Of a stretch of DNA of 19,832 nt, positions 1-8,823 are shown piece after piece. Within the stretch, counting starts at the first letter, position 1, and the number at the start of each line of letters is the position of its first letter. The stretch covers positions 1 to 19,832 of the forward strand of contig CAJVPP010001461.1 of NCBI GenBank assembly GCA_910592005.1. Reading direction: 5' to 3'. The position numbers and the translations under genes were made by a program. Source of the DNA: Funneliformis mosseae. Taxonomy: Eukaryota > Glomeromycota > Glomeromycetes > Glomerales > Glomeraceae. The notes below the pieces were generated by a model, which was not told where the DNA came from, did no database searches, and saw nothing but the letters and a program-made list of their open reading frames with translations.

Positions 1-137
1 TCGATTCTTCCTGCGTGTATTCATTCCAGAAGGGAAACAAACCCCCTGCATTTCCAGTTGAGCCTGGCGTAGCAGATTATGGCCTTTTGCGCGGGTTGTG
101 TCTGGTTGTTTCCGAAGATTCATTGTATGTAAGTTGA
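1..137. other. GC-richer coding-like edge fragment, strand unresolved
   Basis: The first 137 bases are clearly richer in G and C than anything in the next 10 kb. They are open in plus frame 3 (residues such as YSFQKGNKPPAFPVEPG, followed by stop TGA at 135-137, with a possible splice donor GTAAGT just before it). They are also open on the minus strand from an ATG at about 126 running off the window edge (starting MNLRKQPDTTRAKGH, rich in Arg and Lys). Only one can be real and I cannot decide which. The product is not recognised. The fragment is cut by the window edge, so it may be one exon of a gene lying to the left. Confidence 0.3.
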
Positions 138-458
138 GACGTCATATGTCTCCTTGATTTTTATTTGCACTTTGAGGGTCATTAAAAATGTAGTCTTTGT
201 TCGGGAATAAGAGGTTGACAGTAGTACTGTGTTGCTTAAACTATATTTGATTTTAAACTATAAACTTTACATAACCGTATTAATAATTAGTAAGCTCAAG
301 TAATACGAAAATGTGGTTTATTCCAGAATGTTCGAAATTGTCTCAACGGTTAAAACAGGTTAAATTCGCTACTTCTAACCTTTTTTGGATCGGTTCAACT
401 TTTTTCATTTCTTTCCCAAACATACAAAAAAATACGCAATTTTTTTTTTTTTTTCAAA
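138..458. other. Intergenic, nothing recognised
   Basis: AT-rich spacer between the edge fragment and the first BTB pseudogene. A reading frame opens at 311 and runs into the BTB domain frame, but its first 50 residues are low-complexity and match nothing I recognise. I regard it as chance read-through upstream of the pseudogene. A run of T at about 441-454 sits directly before the family start codon. Confidence 0.4.
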
Positions 459-1851
459 ATGACTTCAATATTCCATTCTGGACTTTCAAACATCTTGCCT
501 TAATATTAACTGATGTCAATGACTTCAATGTCATAATTCAAGTTGGTGAAAGTCAAGATGCAAAAGAATTCTATGCTCATTCAGTTATTTTGCGTGCACG
601 CTCTACATATTTCAAAGTGCTTTTTCGTCTAATTGGATTACAAAAAAGGATAATATATAATCTTTAATAAACCAAATATCACTCCAAATGTTTTGAACAT
701 GATCTTAGGGTAAGTTATATTCAACAAATATTTTTAAATTATTTTTTGTTATGAAATTTTTAATTTTATAATTATTTTTTTTTAAAGTTACATTTATCCA
801 GGAGAACTAATTTGTCAATGCAGTCGGGCGAAGATATTTTAGGACTATAATTTCTTCAGATGAGCTACTAATGGAAGAGATATTCAAACATGTTCAAGAT
901 TACTTATTTGAAAAACATCTATGCTGTATTCAACAAAATTTTATTTTCGTACTTCATACTGTGTTTAAACTTTCTAGCTGCAAGAACCTGCATGAATATT
1001 GTCTTGGATCGATTTGTGCCGATTCAGAATCGTTTATCACTTATTACTAGATAAAGATATCCTTTTTGAATTGCTTAAAAGTGAGGATCTTGAGATTAAA
1101 GAAATCGTCGCTTGGGATTGTTTAATTAAATGGGGTATAGAACAGACTCCTGAACTGGAAAGCAAGAAGTGTGATGTAGCTACATGGAATCAAGAGGATT
1201 TTGAAGCGTTGAAGAAAACATTAAGTCAATTCATTCAAATTATTCGATTATGAAAATACTAGTGCTGATTTTTATGATAAAGTTCGACCTTATAAAGCTA
1301 TCATTCCTCATAATATTTATGAAGAGATTACATTACCAAAGTTATCAACTTTACCGCCTCACGTGAGTAAACTAGAATCAAACATAATTTGAACCAATGC
1401 TCACAACCGTTATAGCTAATTGGATTGATAAAAAAGATTCGACGTTCTTGCATCTAATAACCATATAATTTTAATCTTATTTACCTAAAAAGTAGGGTTA
1501 GTTTTGATCGTAAATGTTTCATAATAAGTGTTGTGAACAAGGACCATTTGTGGCGTTGATTAAAGTTCGATCAAAAAAAAATTTATGGAGGTTATAATCC
1601 AATTGGTTATGCGTTGAGAAACAATCATTGGTTATCTTCTGATAGTTTTATCTTTTCTTTTGAAAATCATCATGATATACATAACATTAAACTTGGTAGG
1701 GTAATTAATATAGACATGTCGATACGAGAGAATTATAGTAGCTACAAACGGACAAAATCTTAATTAAAGTAACTCTGGAAATTATAATAATTTATGTAAT
1801 ATTAGCAGAAATGTGCATGTACCTGTTGAAGAAATTGAAGTCTTAGTGTAG
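459..1851 (+). pseudogene. BTB-BACK-TLDc protein pseudogene, copy 1
   Basis: Relic of a BTB/POZ-BACK-TLDc protein, a family with a protein-interaction BTB domain (typically a Cullin-3 adaptor fold) and a C-terminal TLDc domain. The BTB part reads DFNVIIQVGESQDAKEF then AHSVILRARSTYFK. A GT-AG intron (710-787) splits the MIL.YIYPGEL segment, as in copy 2. The BACK part reads FELLKSEDLEIKEIVAWDCL then IKWGIEQTPELESKKCD (about 1066-1170). TLDc remnants IYGGYNPIGYALRNN and WLSSDSFIFSFEN lie at 1585-1665, and the reading ends in EEIEVLV-stop at 1849. It is disabled by a one-base shift before the BTB domain (about 500), another near 620 (one A lost after TATTTC), an in-frame stop near 650, and several shifts in exon 2 (about 840-1020) and after 1245. 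It shares its layout and first frameshift with copy 2 at 4263. Confidence 0.85.
710..787 (+). other. Intron relic in BTB pseudogene copy 1
   Basis: A 78-bp GT-AG intron with donor GTAAGT and acceptor TTTAAAG sits between MIL and YIYPGEL. The same position in copy 2 carries an intron of 76 bp, which supports the exon model and shows that both copies arose by DNA duplication rather than retrotransposition. Confidence 0.75.
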
Positions 1852-2682
1852 TTAAAAAATAATTCTTTTGCCTGGTGTGTGTATATTATCTTGATTCCAT
1901 ATTTCCGAAGAATAGATTTTTTTCTTTTTTTTAAAAAAAAAAATAAAAATAAAAATAAAACAATAAAGTAGAATGAAATGATTTATTGTTAATACTTTGA
2001 TCGTAATAATCTTTATCATAGAATCACAGAATTTTAATTTTGGTTATCTTTTGTAATAAAAAAATTATCAGATTTTAAGCTAATTACAATATTGTTCTTT
2101 TCATTTGATGATCTACGTTACGAACATTGCCTTGTCCTCCGCTATGCTTTGGACAATAAATGCAGTGTATGAAATCTTTAATATTAGCTTTCATGTTACC
2201 TATTACAACTTTCGCGGAAACTCAAGAATTGAATTTAAACTAAAAACTTGTGCACCTTACTTTTATAAACATATATGTATTAATTATTCCTTCAAGATCA
2301 TCCTACCCCACAAAAAAAAGAATCCTTTGATAGTATGCCAGATATTGGGTTAAAAATTACTTTAAAGAAATGTGTTCCAGAAACTATAACTTTGTGCTAT
2401 TTATATTAATACAATCGATCATTAAAGTTAATTGTTAATAAAAAATTTTTTTTTAATACGTTAATTCGGTAGATTTGATGAAATCGAAATTGATTCTATT
2501 TAAGTCATTTGTTTCTAAACCAACTGGTCGAAAAAACGCAGTAAATTTTCAAATAAAATAAAATTACCTTTGATTAAAGAAGAAGTAGTCAGAAACTGAG
2601 AAAAAAAAAAAGAAAATCGAGTCTTATGGACACGGTAGAAATTTTTTTTTTTTAAGGTAGTTTTTAAGGAAATTTGTATTTT
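1852..2682. other. AT-rich spacer, no gene recognised
   Basis: Homopolymer-rich spacer between BTB copy 1 and the zinc-knuckle element. The longest reading frame (2105-2353, 82 residues) starts near a GC-neutral stretch and has hydrophobic character at its N-terminus, but it has no recognisable domain and no clear coding signature. I see no RNA gene and no terminal repeats that pair across this interval. Confidence 0.4.
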
Positions 2683-2833
2683 GCGCAAATGCACCCATAT
2701 ATATTTTTTTTTCTATGCACGTATAGTAAATTATTAAATATGAATTTTACATGGGTGCGTAATATACATCCCATGCGTAGTTTTTTTGATGCGCGGTCCA
2801 TATGATCATGTGTACAATCATTTATTAGACTTT

Positions 2834-2935
2834 TATATAAATCAATTGTTTAATCAATTGTACAGTACCCACGCTTCTTTTCTTTCTCTCTCTTCTTTTT
2901 ATTCTCTCTTTCCTTATTTTTTTTTTTTTTTTATA
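2834..2935 (+). promoter_or_regulatory. Putative core promoter with TATA box and CT-rich leader
   Basis: TATATAA (2834-2840) is followed by a direct repeat ATCAATTGT (2841-2849 and 2853-2861) and then a long pyrimidine tract of CTTTCTCTCTCTTC type to about 2935, just ahead of the ATG at 2961. TATA plus CT-rich leader is a typical fungal promoter layout. It probably once drove the zinc-knuckle reading frame downstream. Confidence 0.35.
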
Positions 2936-2960
2936 AACCTTATTGTTGAATATCCTTAAA

Positions 2961-3212
2961 ATGAGTGTGAATCACTTTCAAATTATAACTCAGATAATGA
3001 AAATTTTCCTAACGATTTTATCGAAAATATTCTAGATGATAGTGAAAGTAGGATTCCAAAAGGAAAACCACCAGATACTGCAAGATTCAAAGGACCTTTA
3101 TAAACTTCTAATAATGTTAACAACTCGCAAATGTGGATTATGCAATGAAAGTGGACATAATAATAATATATGTCCCAATGGAAAAAAAGAAAGAATGATG
3201 ATTAGTATTTAG
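2961..3212 (+). pseudogene. Decayed zinc-knuckle protein fragment (transposase C-terminus type)
   Basis: Two pieces in different frames. The first, from about 2963, contains SDNENFPNDFIENILDD and then RIPKGKPPDTARFKGPL, ending at a stop at 3101-3103. The second, from 3114 to the stop at 3210-3212, reads KCGLCNESGHNNNICPNGKK, a CCHC zinc knuckle (C-x2-C-x4-H-x4-C). A basic KGKPPxTARFKGPL segment followed by a zinc knuckle resembles the tail of MULE/FAR1-like transposases in Glomeromycotina (recalled family knowledge, not searched). The ATG at 2961 is out of frame with the first piece, and a frameshift between 3101 and 3114 separates the two. The catalytic part of a transposase is absent. Confidence 0.55.
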
Positions 3213-3230
3213 AATGTTTAATTAATATGC

Positions 3231-3276
3231 TCAAATTACTACTGTAATTTGAGCCCGGCGACCGAAGGGAGCCGGG
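3231..3276. repeat. Two adjacent hairpins, one AT-rich and one GC-rich
   Basis: TCAAATTAC (3231-3239) pairs perfectly with GTAATTTGA (3244-3252) around a TACT loop. Directly after it CCCGGC (3254-3259) pairs with GCCGGG (3271-3276). Inside the second stem GA faces GA, then CC faces GG around a short GAA-type loop. The pair starts about 19 bp after the stop of the zinc-knuckle fragment, so a transcript-end structure is possible. Confidence 0.55.
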
Positions 3277-3569
3277 AAGACAAAATCTAATTTTCATTTA
3301 TCAACACTTGAGAAATGCTATTTGCTATTTGCTTATTAGACAAATTTGGTAATGAAAGTTTATTATTTGCAAAACATTTTATTTATTTTATTGAATATAG
3401 GGGTGCGTACAAATAATCAAAATGCATTGCTTAAATTTTAATAAAATTTTTAAAAATTTTATACCATGCGTAAAAATATTGTATTAGCAAAATTCAATGA
3501 TAATCGAACAAATATTACAAGAAATAATTAAAATTTTACATGTATTTTACGCACCCCTGCATTTTGCGC

Positions 3570-4262
3570 AGGTTCGTAAAACCCAGTTTTTAAATAAGAA
3601 ATCTCGATAGAGTTGTCTTAATAATCCTAACTTTATTGTATTTTTTTTTTTTAAAAAAAAAGGAGAAAAAATAAAGAAAAACTGTGTTTTCTTCCTAACG
3701 GTACATCATTGGTAACTTCGAACCTTCTTCAATATCTTGTCATATTTAATTAGACATAGTATTATTCTTTTGAATAGAACATAAATTTCTTTTGTTCTTG
3801 CTTTTGTAATGCTGTTTCATTCAATAATAGAATTACGAAATAAAATGAAAATAAAAAAATATAAATTACACCAATATCTTACGTTATTTATCACGTAATG
3901 TAGCCCTTCGCAGACCGATAAAGATGTTTTAATATTAATAACTTAGATAATTTGATTTCTGAAATAAAATATTAATGATCATAATTTATTAATTAATTAG
4001 ATGGCGGCCATTTAATTGCAGCGCGGCATCAAATAACCATAGATAATATACCTCATCAATTTTTATTTTTACAAAATGAATTCAGATATTTTCACAGCCA
4101 AGTCAAGTGAAGTTACACACATTACATTACAGTTTCTTAGAAATACTACGGTTTCACAGCCTAACTAAATATGATTTGTGAAAAAACTGTTTTATAAGTA
4201 TTTTTTTCAATTTTTTTTTTTCGCTTAAAATTTTCTAAAAATTATCGTAATTCTTTTTGTAA
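3570..4262. other. Spacer upstream of BTB copy 2
   Basis: AT-rich spacer with T and A runs at about 3641-3662 and 4201-4222. No reading frame of interest. A short GC-richer patch at 4010-4030 (GATGGCGGCC, GCAGCGCGGC) stands out from its surroundings. It may contain the old promoter of BTB copy 2, but there is no clear TATA box. It does not align by eye with the region upstream of BTB copy 1. Confidence 0.35.
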
Positions 4263-5694
4263 ATGACTATAATATCTCATTCTGGCCTTTCAAAGGACCT
4301 TCATTAATATTAAATGATGCAGATGATTACAATGTCGTTATACAAGTTGGTGAAAATCAAGACACAAAAGAATTTCGAGCACATTCAGTTATTTTACGGG
4401 CACGCTCTTCATATTTCAAAAGTGCATTTTCATATAATTGGATTACAAAGGAGAATAATCTGGTCATGATTAATAAACCGAATATCACACCGATTGTTTT
4501 TAACATGATCTTAAAGTAGGTCATATATCAAATATGAGACTTTTATTAAATAAAGATTATCATTCAAAAATAAATTTTTATTATTTTGAAGATATATTTA
4601 TATGGGTGAACTCGATTTAACTGTACAATCAGGTGAAAATATTTTTGGATTATTGATTGCATCAGTTGAATTTCTTCTCGAAGAGTTATTCGAGCACGTT
4701 CAAGATTTCCTGTTCGAAAAACATACTAGTTGGATTCAAATAAATCTCGTTCTTTTTGTTCATACTGTGTTTAAACTTGATAGCTGCAAGAGATTGCAAA
4801 ATTATTGTTATGAAGAAATCAGTGCGGACCCACGACCATTTGTTTCATCGAAAAACTTTCCATCACTGGATAAAAACATTATTTTGACTTGCTTAAACGG
4901 GAGGATTTTCAGATTGAAGAGATTGTTGCCTGGGATTATTTAATCAAATGGGGTATAGAACAGACTCCCGGATTAGGAAGTAATAATTGTGATAGATCAA
5001 AGTGGAGCAAGGAAATTTCAAAACTTTGAAGGAAACGTTGAGTCCATTCATTCTCCTTATTCGGTTTGTGAATATTTATCGTGTTGATTTTTTTGACAAA
5101 GTTCGTCCTTACCATAATTTCTAAATATATTTTGACGAAGTTGAGGAATTTTATTGCAAGGATACCCTACCAAGGACAACGGTTTTAACGCCTCGCGTTG
5201 GAAAACTGGCGTCAAACATCATCAAACCAATACTTGCAACCATTATTTCCAATTGGATAGATAGAAACGATTCAATTATCCCTTTTTTTTAACAATTGGC
5301 ACAAGTTTAATCTGATTTACTTAAATCTTACGGTATTTTATAATAAGTGTAATTTGCGGGGACCGTTTGTCAAAGCTTATTCCAAAAAGATCTATGGAGG
5401 TTATAACCTGATTAGTTATGCACTACGAAGAGAGCAATGGTTATCTACTTCGGAAAGTTTCATATTTGCCTTTGAAAATGATCAAGATGTACATGCTACG
5501 AAAATTGATAGGGTGGTCAACGTAAATCAATCTATATATGAGAACTATACGAGTTGGAATTTCTTTAATTTTGATAATCAATTATATAATGTTGGACCAG
5601 ATCTTTTCCTTTATGACTTTGATACCTATGAAATTATTATGATATAGATACTAAAGTTGATGTTGGTTTACCTATTGAAGAAATTGGTCTTTAG
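4263..5694 (+). pseudogene. BTB-BACK-TLDc protein pseudogene, copy 2
   Basis: Second, better preserved relic of the same family as 459-1851. The start ATG at 4263 reads MTIISHSGLSKDL and then shifts frame by one base at about 4301 into SLILNDADDYNVVIQVGENQ, the BTB domain (to AHSVILRARSSYFKSAFSYN). A 76-bp GT-AG intron (4516-4591) follows MILK. Exon 2 is open for YIYMGELDLTVQSGENIFGL through to NFPSLDK (4592-4880). One-base losses near 4885 and 5018 break the BACK region, which otherwise reads IEEIVAWDYLIKWGIEQTPG. Further breaks lie at about 5120 and 5290. The TLDc domain reads GPFVKAYSKKIYGGYNLISY and FIFAFENDQDVHATKIDRVV (5360-5520), and the end is LPIEEIGL-stop at 5692. With at least four frame breaks it cannot make the full protein as it stands. 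Confidence 0.85.
4516..4591 (+). other. Intron relic in BTB pseudogene copy 2
   Basis: 76-bp GT-AG intron with donor GTAGGT and acceptor TTTTGAAG, splitting the codon of the Lys in MILK-YIYMGEL. It matches the intron of copy 1 in position and phase. Confidence 0.75.
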
Positions 5695-6359
5695 TGTAAT
5701 TAAGATTTTTTTCAATTTCTAAGTAGGTCACGTGTATTTTTATAAATATTCGATATAATGCTGTAATTATTGTATTTATATTTATTGAAATATATTATAT
5801 TATTCATTTATTAAACAATTTATTTAAATTGTCCAAATATTTTCCATTCTCGTAACACCTTTCCTTTTCCAAAAAAAAAACCCCCGTACGTTACGATTTA
5901 ATATTTTTTTTTATAGTATTCAAAAAAAAAATAAAATAAAAAAAAAGAAATCAGCGCGTAAATTTTTAAAATTAGCTGTGTTTCGATGTATTGGATCTTG
6001 TCGAAGCTTTAGGACTTTTCTTACGGCTGATCACATGCACTTGCAAAACTCGTCTCTTGACGCGTCTTTTCTAGTATAAATACATCTCAATCCCCAAAAA
6101 AATTTTAAAGCAAAATTTTAGTGTTTAACTTCTCAACTTCCATTTCAAAAGGTAATATTATAATAGATGAACAGGAATAGCACAAAAACAAAACGACAAG
6201 TTCGAAGGTTATTTCCTGGACTAACTTTACAACTTCGTTCATAATATACACGCTTACAGCTGACGTTTCAAAAAACAATAAAGAAGCAAGTTCGTCGCCT
6301 TCTCCTACCACAAAATTCTCAAAAGATCTATTTCACAATCTTCTTTAGATAGAACATCG
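5695..6359. other. Spacer with decayed low-complexity coding traces
   Basis: Begins with AT-rich sequence and an A10C5 run at 5871-5885. A GC-richer stretch at 5985-6070 ends in TATAAATA (about 6076), which would be a good TATA box for plus-strand transcription. Beyond it, 6260-6350 can be read as a Ser/Pro-rich peptide (EASSSPSPTTKF) that then loses frame. The minus-strand frame at 6105-6311 is probably only the complement of this stretch. I take the right half to be the broken N-terminal part of the zinc-knuckle gene that follows, but this is weak. Confidence 0.3.
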
Positions 6360-6904
6360 CGTGCCAGTACTGTTGCTCATACAGTTAGTCCCACACCATC
6401 AGTTTTATCAAATATAAGCTTTGAGCCTAATAGATAGGCTAACGTATTATATTAACTTTTCCTTTTTATGTGTATTAAATAGGCCAAATACCAATAAGCG
6501 TATTTAACAATGACGAATGACTATAATGTTATAGATGATTACGTACAAGTACCTAAGAATATCATATCAATTCTTCAAGATCAAGTTGCAGTGATTAATA
6601 ATTTATCAAAATAGTATATACAAATTCAAAAGACATAATTTATACCGCAAAAGGCGTAGCTTGTCAAAGAAAAACAACTGGATTGCTCCTTATGGTATAT
6701 ACAAGGAAACTTGTTATGTATGCTCTTATTATGGTCATAAGTTTAGGTTATGTCTGAATATTGAAACATCATATTTAGGTTCCCGCGTTAAATGTTAGTA
6801 TATTGGTCATAATGCGAACGCAGTATTCGTGAATCCCCCCATTTAAGCAAAAATATGTTACACCAGAATATCTTTTAAAATCATTTGAAAGAGTCGAAGA
6901 TTGA
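6360..6904 (+). pseudogene. Decayed CCHC zinc-knuckle gene, probably transposon-derived
   Basis: Several pieces in shifting frames that read like one protein. A Ser/Thr-rich piece, RTSRASTVAHTVSPTPSVLS, ends at a stop near 6437. A short open piece from ATG 6510 reads DDYVQVPKNIISILQDQVAV and stops at 6612. Then, in another frame, a basic stretch YRKRRSLSKKNNW leads into CYVCSYYGHKFRLC (about 6697-6738), a perfect C-x2-C-x4-H-x4-C zinc knuckle. A second, damaged GHNANA motif with an in-frame TAG follows, and the tail KQKYVTPEYLLKSFERVED ends at TGA 6902-6904. Zinc knuckles of this kind occur in Gag-like and LINE ORF1 proteins and in some transposases. I cannot name the family. It is certainly not intact. 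Confidence 0.5.
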
Positions 6905-6940
6905 TACATATAATTTTCTTTATAATTCACATTCCTTTCT

Positions 6941-7009
6941 GGTAATAAGAGTAAAATAAATACTCGAGATGCTGGGCCAGCAAAAGTATATTTTTTACTT
7001 TTATTATCC
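6941..7009. repeat. Palindrome 1 with TGCTGGGCCAGCA apex
   Basis: The left arm GGTAATAAGAGTAAAATAAA (6941-6960) pairs imperfectly with a right arm ending TTACTTTTATTATCC at 7009. The centre is TGCTGGGCCAGCA at 6970-6982. First of three consecutive palindromes with the same GC-rich apex. Confidence 0.6.
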
Positions 7010-7053
7010 TCTTAAAATATTTTAACAATATAATTTCTTTTTCTTTCTCATAG

Positions 7054-7110
7054 CAAAAGCAAAAAAAGATTCAGGCTGCTGGGCCAGCAAAATTTTTTTT
7101 TTCGCTTTTA
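7054..7110. repeat. Palindrome 2 with TGCTGGGCCAGCA apex
   Basis: AAAAGC followed by A-runs (7055-7067) faces T-runs and GCTTTT (about 7091-7109). The centre TGCTGGGCCAGCA at 7077-7089 is identical to palindrome 1. The right flank of this unit resembles the right flank of palindrome 1, so the two are also partly direct repeats. Confidence 0.55.
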
Positions 7111-7117
7111 TTATTAA

Positions 7118-7176
7118 TTATCTTACAAAAATTCATTTGGGTTGCTAGGCCAGCAGGATGAATTTTTTTAAGATAA
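7118..7176. repeat. Palindrome 3 with TGCTAGGCCAGCA apex
   Basis: TTATCTTACAAAAATTCAT (7118-7136) pairs with ATGAATTTTTTTAAGATAA (7158-7176) at 18 of 19 positions. The apex contains TGCTAGGCCAGCA (7143-7155), one base different from the other two. Confidence 0.7.
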
Positions 7177-8161
7177 CTAGTTGGTATCTGCTATGCTACA
7201 GCAGGTTAAGAAAATAGAATCATTAGTAATTGAATTATATAGTAGAATTTTTGAGGGTTTTTTTTATTTATTAAGTTATAATATAAAAAGTATTTATTTA
7301 ATGATTAAGAGATAAAATGTATAATTATATATTTGAATAAATTATAATGTATATTTTAGAATAAAATAATTAAAAATAAAGAAATTCTAAAATATAATAT
7401 GTATAATTTATTTTATTTTGTTATTTAGAATTTAAGTACTTTATTATATACAATATTTCTAGTTTGATAGATTTTTTATTATCTATTAAAACTCTAATAT
7501 TTTAATATAAGATTATAATTGATCATATAAAAAATAGGTTCAGAAAGATAAATATTAACTTGATTTAAAGTTATTAATTTTTATTATAATAAAATTTAAT
7601 TACATTTATTATCTCTTGTTATTTAAATTAATCATTATGATGATATTAGGTTTTGAAAAACTTTAAAATAAAACAATTAATTATTTTAAATAATAGTATA
7701 AAAAATAATATTATAAATTTCATATTTTATATTTTATTAAGAAGAAAGGTTTAATAAAAAAAAAACTTGCTATAGTCTTAAAAATAAACAAAATAAATTC
7801 AATAAAAATATAGTAAATTCTAAATTGTAATAAATCAAGCATTTGGTTGATTAAAGAATAGATTCTAATTATTAAAAGAATTATGGACTAAAAATATTAA
7901 AAATAGTAACTGATTTAATAAAATTTTCATTAGTTTTACATAATTTAGTAGAGAGAAATAAAAATGAATAGGAATCTTTAGAGTAAATAATAATAGATAG
8001 TATGCAATATAATAATAATTGAATAACTATTTATTCTTTAACCATTATGTTTTTTGCCTAATATTCTATAATCAAAATAATTTTTGAACTAAATATCTTT
8101 CATAAAATTTAATAAATTTTTGTTTAATAGAAAATGCAGTTGATTAGTAAAATTTAAATAG
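7177..8161. other. Extremely AT-rich gene desert
   Basis: Nearly one kilobase with very few G or C bases, particularly few C on the plus strand, and stop codons in all frames. No gene, RNA gene or repeat with confident borders. It could be an old, heavily mutated transposon: loss of C is what cytosine deamination would leave behind. Confidence 0.5.
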
Positions 8162-8169
8162 CATTTAGT
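8162..8169. repeat. Left target-site duplication CATTTAGT
   Basis: The 8-bp CATTTAGT directly precedes the left terminal inverted repeat and is repeated exactly at 8816-8823 directly after the right one. Confidence 0.7.
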
Positions 8170-8815
8170 CAGGCCATATTATTTTACTAACAAACAATTT
8201 ATTGACTATTATTTCACTAACAAACTTTTTACAGATAAGATAATTTCATTAATAAATGTTTTACCAATGATTATTTTACCAACATAATCATTTTGCTGAC
8301 AAATATTCTACCAACAAACATTTTACCAATATTCCAAAAAACATATATTTTTGTAAATTTAAAATACAATAAATGCTATAATTTATATTTTTTAATAAAT
8401 TTGATTAAAATATTTTTATTTATTTATTATATGCCCATCTAAATTAATATGTAATATTAATAAAATATGTAAAATGACTATTAATAGTATATGATTATTG
8501 AATTAGAAAATTTCTTTTTTTTTATTATAAACTTTTAAATATAAAGTTTTATTATTTAATTTTTCTATTAATGATTAATTTATAATGTAAAATTTAATAA
8601 AGAAAAATAAATAAACTATCGACAAAATGATCATGTCAATAGAATGATACTGGTGGTAAAATAATTATCAGTAAAATAAACATATTGGCAAAGTGATTGT
8701 GTCAGTGAAATAATCATCAGTGAAACATTTGTTGGTGAAATGATCTTGACAGTGAAGTATTTTGTTAGTAAAATAATTATTGGTAAAATGTGTATCAGTA
8801 AAATGAACTGGACTT
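8170..8815. mobile_element. Fold-back, hAT-like MITE (646 bp)
   Basis: The left end CAGGCCATATTATTTTACT (8170-8188) matches the reverse complement of the right end, AAGTCCAGTTCATTTTACT, at about 14 of 19 positions. Both arms (about 8170-8338 and 8620-8815) are built from many imperfect short units: TTTTACCAACAAA-type on the left and its complement TTGGTAAAAT or CAGTAAAAT on the right. The two arms are therefore long inverted repeats of each other. The middle (8339-8619) is AT-rich without coding capacity. An exact 8-bp flanking duplication CATTTAGT fits hAT-type insertion, and the left terminus starting CAGG also fits hAT; a MULE cannot be excluded because those also make 8-11 bp duplications. 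It needs an enzyme encoded elsewhere. Confidence 0.7.
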
Positions 8816-8823
8816 CATTTAGT
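8816..8823. repeat. Right target-site duplication CATTTAGT
   Basis: Exact copy of 8162-8169, directly following the right terminus of the fold-back element. Confidence 0.7.

Larger units (their letters stand above)
2683..3569 (+). mobile_element. Putative decayed DNA transposon (MULE-like remnant) with fold-back ends
   Basis: A block inserted between the two BTB relics. The outer ends pair imperfectly: GCGCAAATGCA at 2683-2693 and TGCATTTTGCGC at 3558-3569. Inside each end there is a further inverted repeat: GCACCCAT (2691-2698) with ATGGGTGC (2751-2758) on the left, and AGGGGTGCGTA (3399-3409) with TACGCACCCCT (3548-3558) on the right. The interior carries a broken zinc-knuckle reading frame. 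MULE transposases of these fungi commonly end in a segment of this type, so a non-autonomous or decayed MULE is my preferred reading. I found no convincing target-site duplication, so the exact borders are uncertain. Confidence 0.45.

Noticed and set aside
2105..2353. 82-codon plus frame starting MMIYVTNIALSSAM
   Set aside because: No recognisable domain, promoter or paralogue in the window; its length is within chance expectation for the region.
6957..7160. CRISPR-like array of TGCTGGGCCAGCA repeats
   Set aside because: Only three units with unequal spacing, each the centre of its own palindrome, in a eukaryotic setting with no cas genes.
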